Shown piece after piece: positions 23,880 to 35,342 of a stretch of 64,000 bases of DNA (positions are counted from its first letter, which is position 1; every line of letters starts with the position of its first letter). The DNA comes from Hevea brasiliensis. Lineage: Eukaryota; Streptophyta; Magnoliopsida; Malpighiales; Euphorbiaceae. The stretch spans positions 113,051,677 through 113,115,676 of the forward strand of contig NC_079495.1 of the NCBI RefSeq assembly GCF_030052815.1, given 5' to 3'. The translations under genes and the position numbers were made by a program. The notes under the pieces were generated by a model. That model was not told the origin of the DNA, did no database searches, and saw only the letters and a list, made by a program, of their open reading frames with translations.

Positions 23880-24240
23880 GTTATGGATTTATTGTGTGTG
23901 TTTGATAAAAATGGACTATTATTCTCTTCATTTTTTCTAAATGTATTTCTATTATTATGTGGATGTGGAATAATTATTATTTTAGTTATGTAACTTATAT
24001 TGATGTGGAACTATTATTAAAAATAAAATGGAACTGGAGTTATTTTCTTTTAATGTTTTGCTAGTGAAAATGACATATGTGTTTTTAAGGTAGATTTATT
24101 TATGTTTTATATTTATACGTGTATGAAAATTTATTTATCTATTTATATATATATAATTACATTTTTATGAATTTTTTTAGGTATGTTGTAAAATCTTACG
24201 ATTTGAAGATTTTGATTTTACAATGCCTTTATCGATTCTA
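23880..24240. other. AT-rich spacer between the hAT and Tat-like relics
   Basis: Low-complexity AT-rich sequence with no coding signal. It probably contains the 3' untranslated part and the undetected right end of the hAT element. Confidence 0.5.
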
Positions 24241-24500
24241 GAGTAAAAAAGTGAGTTTGACAACCATGTTCTATATAGTCAACCACTTCTACAAAATCAA
24301 CATCTACTAGCTTCTTAACCTTTGAGCAATCTTATCTTCCCATCCCGCCCTGAGTCAACACTTCTTTTACTTAACTAGTCTCATACTTAGATCAGCGGGA
24401 ATCTTGTGCTGAACTATATCGAGGTCAATCCTAAGCATATCTTTGTAGGACCAAGCAAATGCTTCCATATACTTTATTAATAAGGTTATGAACTTATCTT
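24240..24500 (-). pseudogene. Tat/Ogre-like element: N-terminal edge of reverse transcriptase
   Basis: Reading leftward, KYMEAFAWSYKDMLRIDLDI, VQHKIPADL and later VDFVEVVDYIEH match the start of RT in Tat-type Ty3/gypsy elements, where 'FAWSYKDMPG' is a common signature. The reading frame is broken, and the element ends here, so the RT palm, RNase H and integrase are missing. Confidence 0.65.
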
Positions 24501-24779
24501 TTTCTTTTTAAGTTAGAACTGTATCTAGTTTATTTCTTTAGGATTTTCTAGTGTACCCAAGTTAATAGAGATTAAATCTATTGCATTTGCTAAAAATCAT
24601 GAATGCTATACACATGTCCATCAAGATAAACATCAAACAAGTAAGCAGAAGGAGAATTCTTATTATTAAACTTTACCTCAAAGTTGGCATCTGGTACATC
24701 AAAAATAAAGTCATTAGACTTATAATTATTTTTTATAGAGAAAAACGGACTTAAACTTTTGATTATAGCTCCAGGTGCT

Positions 24780-25880
24780 TAGCCTCTAACTGGCCTTCAA
24801 GCTAATGGCTCTTATCCCCTCATTTATCTTAATAATCTTCAATAACTCCTGATCATCAATCCATATGAGTACTTCTTCCTTAATGAACTTAATCTTTTTC
24901 GACTGATCATCCCCTTCCTTTTCTTTGGGCTCATATCCTAAATAAAATCTAGTAAGCTACCCTTTTATCTCTAAGAAGGTCCCCAGGATGTTTGCATACT
25001 TTCCTAGGCCTATTCTAGTAAAGAATTTCATTCCTTTCATTATCCTAGCTACCTTGGGATCCATCCCATCCTCATAAATCCTAGCAACTTGAAACTTAAT
25101 CATAGATGGAGCAAAGTTCTCCACATACAAAGTAGCTATTCCCCCATCCTTCTCAACATTAATGGTAATCACCCCATCTTCGTAAGGGATCTTGATTTTC
25201 TAGTGGAGTGTTAAGGGAACTCCACCTAATAAGTGAAACCAAACCCTTATAAGCAGTAAAGAGAATGTAACTAGGATATCTAGCACTATGAACTCAACTT
25301 CAGCTTCAATTAGCCAACCTTGATAATAGTCTTGAAAACTCCAACTACTTCCCTCTTAAAGTCATCATAAGCCTAACTTACCATGGCAGAACCAATCAAT
25401 TTAGATGGCATGATTTCTAATTTGGACAAGACCTTTAGTGGGCAGAAATTGATGGTTGACCCATCATCGATCATTTAATAAGGCACCTTCCACCTCTTAC
25501 TTTTGTAGTTACAGTCATAGGCTTGTTGTGATTCTTACCTTCCAATGGCAAGTCTTCGTCAAAAAAGGTGATCTGACCCTTTTCTTGGATCAAGAGAATC
25601 TTGGCTACCTCCTCAAAAGTGGCATCAGTGGAAACTTGAAGAACACTAAGTTCTTTAGTGAGTGTACTCCTATGCTTTTCTAAAGCCATGAGAAGTTCCC
25701 AAACTAATACAATAGCTTGAATCCTCTTTAACTGCTTGAGTTCTGCATCATCCTCTTCCTTGGTCACCTTAGCTTGCTTGTCTCTTCCCTTATTTTCATC
25801 TTGTTTGGATTGTGCTACCTGATATTGCTTTCCACACCTAATAATATGATTTAATTTCTTAGTCTCATCACTGTGGGTTG
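24780..25880 (-). pseudogene. Tat/Ogre-like element: protease region
   Basis: Two minus-strand frames carry it. The first (25767-25471) reads VWELLMALEKHRSTLTKEL, ITFFDEDLPLEGKNHNKPM and VTTKVRGGRCLIK, the segment just before the aspartic protease site in Tat-type elements; the catalytic DNGS equivalent falls at a frame break near 25460. The second (25172-24957) has MITINVEKDGGIATLY and MKGMKFFTRIGLGKYANILG, a G-patch-like motif that follows protease in this lineage. Stops throughout. Confidence 0.7.
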
Positions 25881-25899
25881 CAGTTTTGCTCTCTAACTA

Positions 25900-28423
25900 G
25901 TTTAGCTCTGTCTTTCTATAATGCTACCATAGAGCTTAGATATAAACATCTCGAAAGGCAAAAGACTAATTAGAGTAGCCAGCCAGATGATAACCGGCAT
26001 AAAAAAAAAAAAAAACTTTAAAAGGGACATGGATGATGACTATAACCCTTGTAGAGGTCCACTACCCTTCTCTTACTATGAGCCCAATGGCCTAGGTTCA
26101 GGATGGTGGGGACGTAAGAAGGAAGGTATTAGGAACCCTTTCTGCCTAAACTTATCTTAAAATAAGAGCTAGGCCCCTATTTGTGATTCTTATAGCTTGT
26201 CTTAATGTTTCCTTATTAAAGTTGTTATTCATACAATGCAAGTCTAAATCAAACATGTACATATTATCCATTTAAACACTTAAACACCCATTTCATGTGC
26301 ATATGAGTAGCCTTATATCATGCTTTAGTTTCTATGTTAAGTTTATTACCATGTTTACCTTGTTGCGCTATTTACAATGTTTCTAAGTTCTTTTCATGCT
26401 TTAGGTTGATTGGCACATATTGAAGACAAATAAGAATATATAAAACCTCTAAGTATGTCTCCCATACTTCTATCATACAATTCTTTATTTTAATTTACCA
26501 TCTTTCCCTAAGTTGGTTTACTAAGTAATTTACATGCATATTTGTGTGATTAAAAGCAAGTAAATAAACCATACAAATAAAGAGGGGAGGAGAAAGGATT
26601 ATAACTAAAGAAAGGAGGGAGGAGAAAAGAGTTACAAGCCCATAAGCTTTAAATTAAAGTCCTATTCTATTACATGGCCTACTAGGCCCAATACCCCCAT
26701 TAAGAGCTCTTGTTGTCCCATTTAGCCTTTGGTTTACCTTTTAATGCTCTTTAGGGTTTCCTCATTGGTTTGGGTGGTACTTGCCTCTTTGGGTCCACTT
26801 GCCATATTGATTTTCTTATCATATTAAAGTACTTACCATTTTTACAAGACTTACCTTAAATAAACTTATCAAAATTGAAAACTAAAATAAGGAAAGAAAT
26901 AATTAAATAAGTTAACAAAAATAAAAGGTAACTTTTTCTTATGGTCAATCACCTAACTCAACTGATTTTGTGAATCAACCCCAGCCACCTCCCTCTTTGG
27001 TACACAAGGCATTCTCAAGGTCCTAATAATGAAAAATAAACAAGCAAAATAAGTTAGTATAGATCAAACAACAAAAGAAATAAAATCAACAAAATTAAAA
27101 TCAAAGTTTTACCTTTTCGTTTCAGAGGCCGTTATAATAAAAAATACATAAAAAATATAGAACATGTATAAAAATGGCTAAACTTTTATGACAATGCTCT
27201 TAAGACAAATAAAGAACTTAGAAAAAAGAAACAAGTAAAAAGCATTGCAAAGAGTTGCTTTTTGCATATACTTAGATTTTTTCGTAACTTTCAAAAAAAT
27301 GAGTTGTATACCAATCTGTACAAAATTAGGGAAAAATTAAAACAGGAAAGTTTTAAAGAACATTCTAAAATCCAACTTAAGATTAAGAATCTCCTAAAAA
27401 GGTAAATTCATCAACATGTTATGCCCTCTCAAAGTTTGGGTTCATGAAGAAACAAAGAATCAGATGCTAAACTTTAAAAAAATCATATGCTCAAGATGAA
27501 TTATGTATGAAAGTTGCATGGTTTTTAGTGAATAATCAGGGAAAATTATTCTTTGCACTTAAAAAACTGCCTAACTATGACATTAAAGTCAACTAGTAGC
27601 ATATCATCCCTAGACTTACATAGTGTGTGAGTGTTACCCTCAAACTATGATCATTTTGATTATCATACAAGACTTAAAGAACCTTTCAAACACATAAACA
27701 AGATATAAATGAGATGTTTTACATGTTTATTATATGCCTTTAGTATGTCTTACCTTTAAAAACCAAAAAAAGAAAAAGAAGAAGGAGAAGAGAAGAATCG
27801 ATCCTCTGAGGGATGTGGTGTGTGTGTGTTTGTATAGGAGAGCTGAGGCATGTAAAAGGCTTTCTAGGGAAAGTGATTTGGTTCCCTTGGTTGTAGAGAG
27901 CCTTTATATGTTTTCTTTGAGTCTTAGAGAGTGGTATTTATAGAGTAATTGCTAATTAGGAATAAATCCTAGTCCTAAAAGGAGAAGATTTGACCTATTG
28001 TCTCAGTTACCATAATTGGGCGACTCTCTCTCTCTCTCTCACCTAAAAATGTCCAAGAGTGAATTTTTTGCCCATGTTTATTTTTCTTTTATTTTTAAAT
28101 ATTTTTTATTATTATCTTCCTATTTTGAATTGATTTCTCCCTATTTGTAAGAATAGGTCTAGGTTCATTATACCTAGCTGGGTTAAATGAAATGGGCTTG
28201 AAGTAAGGTGTTGTTAGCCTTGCTTCAGTTGGCACTTCCTAGGCTCACTTTGGTTCAATGTAGCTCTAGGCTAGGTCAAACTAAAGCATAAAAGGTCCAT
28301 GCCTTTTTTTATAGGCCTATTTCACCTCCTAAGCTATTTGTATTTTTTTTACTTATTTTATTTTCTATTGACGTATTTTTTTTTATGTAGCGAACATCTC
28401 ATTCCATATCTTCAGTGTCTACA
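25900..28423. repeat. About 2.5-kb non-coding insertion between gag and protease of the Tat-like element
   Basis: Gag (ending about 28490) and protease (starting about 25880) of one minus-strand element are separated by this AT-rich, non-coding stretch. Read on the minus strand its right edge begins TGTAGACACTGAAGATATGG at 28423, which looks like an LTR start. An A15 run lies near the left edge (26001-26015). Simple repeats include (GT)n near 27818-27833 and (CT)n at 28023-28041. I could not find a matching second end or a target duplication. The open frame at 27734-27943 is low complexity. Confidence 0.5.
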
Positions 28424-28489
28424 AGCACTTTGGAGCCTTTCATTATCTTCATCATTAGGCTCCTCACTAACTAAAAATGCAAGCCCTTA

Positions 28490-29206
28490 GGGTACCAAAA
28501 ATAGGGTTTACAATCATAACTCGAATAGGCCCAAATATCAAGTGGAGCTTCCTCATCTCTAGAGCTTTCTTAAATATCGTGATAGCTTTATGTTCATCCA
28601 AGGGTCAGATTTGGTCTAAGATGTAGCTTGGTGCTTTAGTGGTAGTTATCATGTATCGGCTAGGTGGTTGTGAGACATTATGGTTAGACTTAGAGTGTTT
28701 GGTATTTTTTCAAGATCTGTTATTTTCTTTTCATCTATCAAGTCTTGGATTTCATGTTTCAAGCGATAGCAGTTATCAATATCATGGCCATAGGTTTGGT
28801 GGAACTGGTAGTACTTGTTGGCATTATATTTAGGTGGCAATAGGTTTAGGGCTGATCTAGGGTGAAACAGTCCACGAGCATTGAAACACTCAAAGACTTT
28901 GGATAAGGGTTTGTTAAGGTAGGAGAAGTTTTTTTGAGTTTTACCAATTACCTGAACTTCTACTATCTTCCCTCCTTCAATGTTAGCTTGTTGATAACCT
29001 CCTTTCTTGGGTTGATAGGTATGACTCTTATCATTTAAACCATCTTCCAACTGAAACCCCAAATCATAAAGTTGTTCAAAAGTGGCAAAGGACATATAGT
29101 ACAGCTTTTCATAATGGTTTGGTAATAAATTCTTCATAATTAAATGAACTTCATCCTTTTCACTAAGCCCGTTAAGCATCTTTATAGCCTTTTTTCTCCA
29201 CCTCAT
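28490..29206 (-). pseudogene. Tat/Ogre-like element: gag C-terminal part
   Basis: The 185-residue frame (29206-28649) starts within the gag capsid region: AIKMLNGLSEKDEVHLIMKN, LLPNHYEKLYYMSFATFEQL. It ends in a zinc-binding motif like CX2HX4HX4C, with YYQFHQTYGHDIDNCYRLKH (first Cys replaced by Tyr) followed by EIQDLIDEKKI. Frame breaks then lead to LHLIFGPIRVMIVNPIFGT near 28490. The N-terminal half is missing because an LTR begins at 29209. Confidence 0.75.
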
Positions 29207-29208
29207 AA

Positions 29209-29606
29209 TATGACACCTCTTACCCGTCTATAGTATAGCCGAGTAAGATATGCCACACTGCAGTGTCAAAACACCCTATTTTATTTCAATCATTTTTTTT
29301 TCCTTATTTATTTTTTTGTCACAGTTATGAAGTACAATTTGTGAAATATCATTCATTTAAGTCATTTATTGCAATTATAAATTTATTTGAGGTTAAAACT
29401 TTATAGAAAATCCAAAGAGAAATCTGGCTAAGAATGGAGAAAACAGTTATTGGAACTGTGAAAACACTTCTAATAATCATTTCCAATCATTCTCAAACTC
29501 CAATAACCATCAACATGGTCTCAATATTTCTCAACGATTTCTATTTCTCATTCATTCATTTCTCATGATATTCATATACAAGTCATAAATAAATACTCAA
29601 TTTTCT
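29209..29606 (-). repeat. Family-C-like LTR end, minus orientation, running into an assembly gap
   Basis: On the plus strand it starts tatgacacctcttacccgtc and is the reverse complement of the LTR end at 31200-31625, for example tctcattcattcattt and caatcattctcaaactccaa. It disrupts the Tat-like gag. It is cut by the N run. Confidence 0.8.
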
Positions 29607-29706
29607 NNNNNNNNNNNNNNNNNNNNNNNNNNNNNNNNNNNNNNNNNNNNNNNNNNNNNNNNNNNNNNNNNNNNNNNNNNNNNNNNNNNNNNNNNNNNNN
29701 NNNNNN
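29607..29706. other. Assembly gap (100 N)
   Basis: Exactly 100 N bases, the usual placeholder for a gap of unknown size. The join across it is not evidence of contiguity. Confidence 0.99.
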
Positions 29707-31625
29707 TCCAAAGATGTTTGGGCAGCTATAACTTGAGTTGTATAGGTTCAATTGGTGCAAGGCCAATTAGACATGAAATTAGACATATAATGGCACAACT
29801 TTGATGAAGGAAACCTGTCCAGAAAGCAAACTTAGGATGCCCTAAAAATTGACCAAAGCAGAGTAACTTACATTTTGCCTGGGCAAAATGACCAAATAGA
29901 CAGTATCCATTTGTTCATAACTCAGTGTAGAAAGGTCCAATTGACCTGAAGTTTATATCAATAAAAAGCTTAGACAATTTAGAACAACGTTTATGCTGAA
30001 CACAAACTCTAATTCTGGACTTAACCAAATAAAATTATTTGCTAAATTTGAACTACCAAATCTGGCAGAATAGTATTCTACCCAGAAATTCTAGGTAGAT
30101 ATCAATCTGGCCAGCCTTGCACAAAATGGCATATCTTGAGCTAGAAAACTCCAAATGGAATGAGTTAAAAAGTGAAATGTAAATAGACACAATAAAGAAC
30201 AACTTTGATTAAGAACACATGGCCAAATTCTCACTGTAGAATAGCCTAATGGAACAGTAAACTCTAGCACCAAAAAAAAAAAAAAATTTGATTTATTCTC
30301 CATTGGTTAGAAGTATAGATTGGCAACTAATGCCAACACTTTTGGGAACCAAAATGTGGTAAATTTATGTGATTAGGACTCATGTAACTATTATGCATTA
30401 GAAAATCAATAATTTGACATAAATAGTAAAATGAATAGTAACTTTACATGTAAAACATAAAAATTCAATCAATAACTTTATAATGTGCCCTAGTACACCT
30501 AGTAAGATTGGTTTGGATAGGTTGGCATGCCAATAGAGTTCAGTTAGCAGTACTGCACATGGCATTATGTCATTCTGTGATTTTATGGTTTTTAGCCATT
30601 CTGATATCAGTGTGATACTTGGCCTTATGCCCAATGTTTACTACAGCTTATTAGTTGTTCTGTTGCACACCGAGAGACACATTGTGACCAATTGTGTGAC
30701 AACCCGAGGTACTTGGTACCCGGTGCCAGTTTACCCATTTATCCATTCCAATCATCCAATATAGGTTACTTGGGCAACCAAAAATGGAAGTTGATAAACT
30801 TAATGAAATAATTGATATAACAAGTACCAAATAAATAGACTACAAGTAATTACCAAAATTTGTCTGCATGAGACATCAATATATACACTACATGTTCATT
30901 TCTTTTTACTTCTTTTTGTTTTATTATTGGCACCACTAAGCATTATTACTTAGCGCGTTGCTTTTTGCCACGCGTAGGTTCTGGAGAGACTGACAGAGAG
31001 CCCAGTAGACCACAGACTGGGTGAGGCCGTTCACAGTTCTGTATAGTATCCGTGTCACCTCACAGACTTTAGTACATTGATAGGACACTAGGTCACATTT
31101 TGGTATTTTGTACTATTTGTATTTTGTAATTAAACTTTTATTTTCTCATATATAGTTGAAACTTATGTAATATATTTTGGTATTAATGCAAATATTTGTA
31201 ATTTGTATTTATAAATGAAAATTGAATATTTATTTATGATTTGTACATGATTATCATGTGAAATGAATGAATGATAAATAGAAGAAATTTTTAGAAATGG
31301 TTGAGGAGTATAGAGATTATGTTAATATAATGGAGTTTGAGAATGATTGAGATGTATTGGAAGTGTTTTTCATAGGTTCCGAAGAACTGTTTTATTCATT
31401 TTTAGTAGGAACTCTGCCTGATTTTCTATAAAATTTTTGGAACCTCAAATGAATTTATAATTTCAGTAAATGACTTAAATGAGTTAAATCTCACAAATTG
31501 TACTTCATAACCATGAAGAAATAAATTAAGAAAGGATAAAAATAATTAAGATAAAATATGGTGTTCCGGTACACTGTGTGACATATCATGCTCGGTTATA
31601 CTGTAGACGGGTAAGGGGTGTCACA
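29707..31625 (+). repeat. Family-C-like LTR 3' portion, plus orientation
   Basis: From ggttcaattggtgcaaggcc onward this parallels 45265-47483 of the C LTR. It includes mini-hairpins near 30585-30630, the stem-loop pair at 30938-30975, the ggttccgaagaactgtttta...ggaactctgcc segment, and the end gctcggttatactgtagacgggtaaggggtgtcaca. What follows is not a primer-binding site, so this is a solo or truncated LTR. The open frames here are incidental. Confidence 0.8.
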
Positions 31626-31997
31626 CTAGTGGATGAATTACCTAAGTGGATGAGTAATTCCAAATTTTAAGCTTTAAACATGATATATAAATGATGATTT
31701 AGTGGGATACATATTTTGGGTATACTTATGTGATGCTTCTTGGTAATCCTTTGATACATATTCTAAATTGTTTTTGATATAAAAATAACTTTGCATCATC
31801 ATTCACCTAGGACTCATGGCATTGCATTCATTGAGTCAAAGCCTCTCTTATGTGCTCTCCAAATTCTATTTAGTAAGGCATAAACTGATTTTGAAAGGGA
31901 GAGTACATTAAGGGGGAGGATTTTTAAAAAACACACTTCACTTGTGCTTAATTTTCCTCATCCACTAATTGTTTATCATTATCAAAAAGGGGGAGAT
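31626..31997 (+). mobile_element. SIRE/Maximus-like copia element: 3' untranslated end and polypurine tract
   Basis: The segment ends atcaaaaagggggagattg, the standard long polypurine tract of SIRE-type copia elements, directly before the LTR. The 370 bases upstream are non-coding and include a second purine run (agggggaggat, about 31910-31921). The upstream interior has been lost. Confidence 0.7.
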
Positions 31998-33460
31998 TGT
32001 TGGACCTAGGTGTCTTAACCCATGTTTTGATGATAATAAACAATTAGTGTGCTACTAATATACTTTGGAAGTGTTTGTGTTGAGTTTGTAGGTCCTAGAT
32101 TCAAAATTGCCAAATTGCTTCAAATCAAGGTTAAGGAAGAGCAAGATAAGGAAGCAAACATTTATGGGATCCTATAATGTAACTTTTATTTATTTTATAT
32201 CTTGTAAATCTCATTTTATTAATTGTGTTGGCTCAAGTCTAGGTGGTACTAAGAATATCTTGTTCAACTTAGTTTTCACCTAATTCTTTATCAAGGGAAA
32301 ATTAAATAAATTTTTTAAAAATGCAAAATTAATTTTGAAAAGTATTTTAGTTGCAAAATACATTGAATTAGCTTTCCAATGGCTCAAACGGATCAAAAAT
32401 CCGAGTTCGGATAAAAAAGTTATGAGTTTTTTAAACTCTTAATTTCTTAGTGTCTTTACTTGTAACTTTTTCTTGACCAAGGGGGACTAAAATAAAATTT
32501 TCACATTTAAGAAATGAAAATTTATTTTTGAAAGTGTTTTCATTGAAAAGTTTATCAAATTAGCTTTCCAACGGTTTAAACGGATTGAGAATCCGAGTTT
32601 TGGTTAAAAAGTTATGCATTTCTGAAGTCTAAGTGCCCTTTTAACACTTTCTGTCTAGAGAGCACTTCGGCAGCCGAAAGTGGGAAGTTTGGCTGTCGAA
32701 GTTCACTCTTTAAATCAAAGTTTTTGAGTGTTAAAAGTCATTTTGTCCAAAGAGAACTCCAGCAGCCGAAAGTGGGAACTTTGACAGCCGAAAGTGACTT
32801 TTCAAAAGCTATTTTTTGGCACTTTAACCTTCAGCAATTGAAGTAAATAACTCCGGCAGCCGAACCTGGGTTTCTGCAACTCAATAAAATAGAGCTTTAG
32901 GTGGTTGAACGGCTAGTTTTGCATTTAATGCACCCCTAACGGCTATTTTCTTGCAAAAACTATAAATAGGCACCATTTATGACTGGAAACAAGTTTTGAC
33001 AACAACAATATTTTGAAAATTTATTGTGTTCTAAAGATTTTCTTCATTCTCTCTCTCTAGAACTTGAGCTACCATAGTTAATATTGAGAACTTGATATTT
33101 AAGTTATAAATTCTTCGTTCTGAGAGTTCATTCAAGGTCGTTTTGAGCACTTATTGTAATTTTGAGTGTGATAGAGCCTTAAATAGCTCTTGAGTGTAAA
33201 GGGATTTGTAAAAGAGCAAGAGTTTGCTCTTGTAGTGATTATAAGGGGTTTATTCTTCACCCAAAGAAGAATTTTAGTAGAGTTAACTCTCAAGGAGGGC
33301 CTTGAGGAGAGGACGTAGGCTTGGGATAGCCGAACCTCTATAAATTTCTTGTGTCATCATTCTTTCTCTACTCTTCTTTGTGTTTAAATTTCTTTTAGTC
33401 TTTAATTTTGCAATTAGAACCCAATTCACCCCCCCTCTTGGGTTGCTACAAGGGACAACA
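31998..33460 (+). repeat. SIRE/Maximus-like copia 3' LTR
   Basis: It starts TGTTGGACCTAGGTGTCTTA and ends CTTGGGTTGCTACAAGGGACAACA, with inverted TGTTG...CAACA termini (1463 bp). Its middle holds a degenerate duplication (about 32285-32460 and 32490-32625) sharing tagctttccaa, aaacggat and aatccgagtt, then several copies of a ggcagccgaa motif (32669-32862). No gene. Confidence 0.8.
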
Positions 33461-33550
33461 AAGCTTATAAACAAGCTAATAAATGAGTCAGTTTAATGAG
33501 CTATTTCATGAGCTTATTCAATGAGTCTACTTACTAGCCTATTGAATGAG
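33461..33550. repeat. Left part of a gag/ctc-rich repeat split by the 33551 element
   Basis: Sequence dominated by 'aatgag', 'gagctt' and 'agcttata' words. It continues at 35343-35520 across the inserted element, joined by the ATGAG duplication. It resembles the short non-autonomous repeats often seen in plant introns and spacers; superfamily unassigned. Confidence 0.5.
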
Positions 33551-33712
33551 TGATACAGCATGTACTCTTAAAGATTTTAGGAGTACTTATTTTAGGAAAA
33601 AATACAGAACATAAGAATTTTAGTTTAATAAGAATTTTAGTTTTTATGATTGTGTATCTTAAATAGATTAGGTTCCTAATTAAATTGGGATTCTTCAATT
33701 CCTAATTATGAT

Positions 33713-34174
33713 TGAATTAGGGTTCTCTAATCCTAATGAGATTGGGATTCCTAATCCTATAAATAAGACCTAGGTTTTTCATTATTAGTAGTTTTGTTAT
33801 GACAAATTCTATAAGCTTAATAATATCTTGAGAATTAGTTCTCTTTTCTTCGAGGATTAATCCTTGATTTTTATTTGTTTTTGAATTTTTTTTAGAAAGC
33901 AAGAACATAGATTTTGAAAGCTTGAGAGTTTGCGAAAGTAGAAGAAATTTGGATTGATTTTGGCTCTGATACCAAAATTGAAGTAGAACAAAAGGAAAAA
34001 AAATAAAAAACAAAGAAAAATCAAGGACCAATCCTTGAAGAAAAAAGAACTAATTCTCAAGATATTATTAAGCTTATAGAAATTATCATAACAAAACTAC
34101 TAACAATGAAAAACCTAGGTCTTATTTATAGGATTAGGAATCCCAATCTCATTAGGATTAGAGAACCCTAATTC
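33713..34174. repeat. Inverted LTR repeat around an inverted primer-binding site
   Basis: The arm 33713-33893 (ttagggttctctaatcctaa ... cttgattttt) recurs as its reverse complement at 33984-34174. Between them lies ggctctgataccaaaa, the reverse complement of a TTTTGGTATCAGAGCC primer-binding site, at about 33962-33977. The inverted LTR ends ...TTCTACTTCA on its own strand, directly before that site. Confidence 0.88.
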
Positions 34175-34440
34175 ATACCTTTGCTAAACAAAGGTATTCC
34201 ACTTATGATAGGGAGTTTTATGCTATTGTCCAGTCTCTTTGTCATTGGCGATATTATTTATTGCCACAAGAGTTTATTTTGTTTATTGAGGTATTTGAAC
34301 TCACAAAAGAAATTGAATTCTAAACATGCTAGGTAGGTTGAGTTTCTTAATGAGTATTCCTTTGTTCTTAAACATCATTCTGGTGTTGAGAATAAGCAGC
34401 TAATGCTACTTGGATCACACAAGAGGAATTTTAGAGCCTA
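34175..34440 (+). pseudogene. Ty3/gypsy RNase H fragment
   Basis: The forward frame reads FYAIVQSLCHWRYYLLPQEF, matching the gypsy RNase H segment around the catalytic Glu (usually EFYAIV..LKHWRHYL), with the TDH-like part degraded to 'VFELTKEI'. Frame breaks and stops follow (after 34324). It sits just before the 3' polypurine tract, so the rest of pol has been deleted. Confidence 0.75.
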
Positions 34441-34751
34441 GATCCATCTCTCTTGGATGCTTATTTGCAAGTCAACTCTATGGAGTCGAGTTCTTTTCAA
34501 CCAAGGGGGAATGATGCAGAATATACTCCTAAAAATTTTAGGAATACTTATTTTAGGAAAAAATATAGAAAATAAGAATTTTAGTTTAATAAGAATTTTA
34601 GTTTTTATGATTGTGTATCTTAAATAGATTAGGTTCCTAATTAAATTGGGATTCTTCAATTCCTAACTATGATTGAATTAGGGTTCTCTAATCCTAATGA
34701 AATTGGAATTCCTAATCCTATAAATAAGACTTAAGTTTTTCATTGTTAGTA

Positions 34752-35213
34752 TGATTTTTATATGGCTTAAATTTTGAATATATTTTTCATGAACCCGAAT
34801 TGTGATCCGATCTGAAAGCTTCGCGTTGCAACCCAATTGGGATAAAAAGTAAGGTCTATAGTTGTAGCGGAGGACATGGACCAATAAGCCTGGGCTGGAA
34901 GCCTACCATTGATCTCCTTGGGGGTACAGGGGCAACGCCCCCATAGTATAGACCAGTATAAATATTATAATATTCTATCCTTTGTAGTAGAGTAATAAAA
35001 TGTTTGAGAAATATGTTGGGATTAGGGTCTGAGAATTCTGAGTGATTATATCTTGCTCTTTTAATCATAGTAGAACTTTTTCTCTTGTCTTGCCCGTGAA
35101 GTAGACCTTACGGTTGAATTACGTTAAATTCTGTATTATTCTTCTTCTCTTTTCTATACTATATAATTGTGCGATTTGTGTATGTGCCTTAGATTTGCGT
35201 ACCTGTTATAACA
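34752..35213. mobile_element. About 460-bp insertion in LTR2, probably a solo LTR
   Basis: LTR1 reads cattattagtagttttgtta without a break. LTR2 carries an extra block starting tgatttttatatggc and ending cctgttataaca. It is flanked by gttagta on the left and gttagca on the right, consistent with a target duplication. TG...CA ends favour a small copia-type solo LTR; strand and family are not decided. It contains a gggggtacaggggcaacgcc stretch. Confidence 0.65.
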
Positions 35214-35342
35214 GTTAGCAATTTTGTTATGATAATTTCTATAAGCTTAATAATATCTTTAGAATTAGTTCTCTTTTCTTCAAGGATTGGTCCTTGATTT
35301 TTCTTTGTTTTCAATTTTTTCCCTTTGTTCTAGATCAATGAG

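Larger units (their letters stand above)
33551..35337 (+). mobile_element. Small Ty3/gypsy element with target duplication and internal rearrangement
   Basis: Both ends are clear. The 5' flank ATGAG (33546-33550) precedes TGATACAGCATGTACTC, and the 3' end TCTAGATCA is followed by ATGAG (35338-35342). The parts are: LTR1 33551 to about 33893; an inverted leader and primer-binding site, about 33894-33978; an inverted LTR piece, 33979-34174; an RNase H fragment, 34175-34440; a polypurine tract, 34499-34511; and LTR2 34512-35337, which itself carries an insertion at 34752-35213. Only a sliver of pol remains, so the element is dead. Confidence 0.85.

Noticed and set aside
27734..27943. 69-aa frame with KKKKKKEKR start
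   Set aside because: Driven by an A/G-rich tract beside (GT)n and (CT)n repeats. No family resemblance.
34856..35068. 70-aa frame with PVPPRRSMVGFQPRLIGPCP
   Set aside because: It lies within the 460-bp insertion in LTR2; no recognisable domain.
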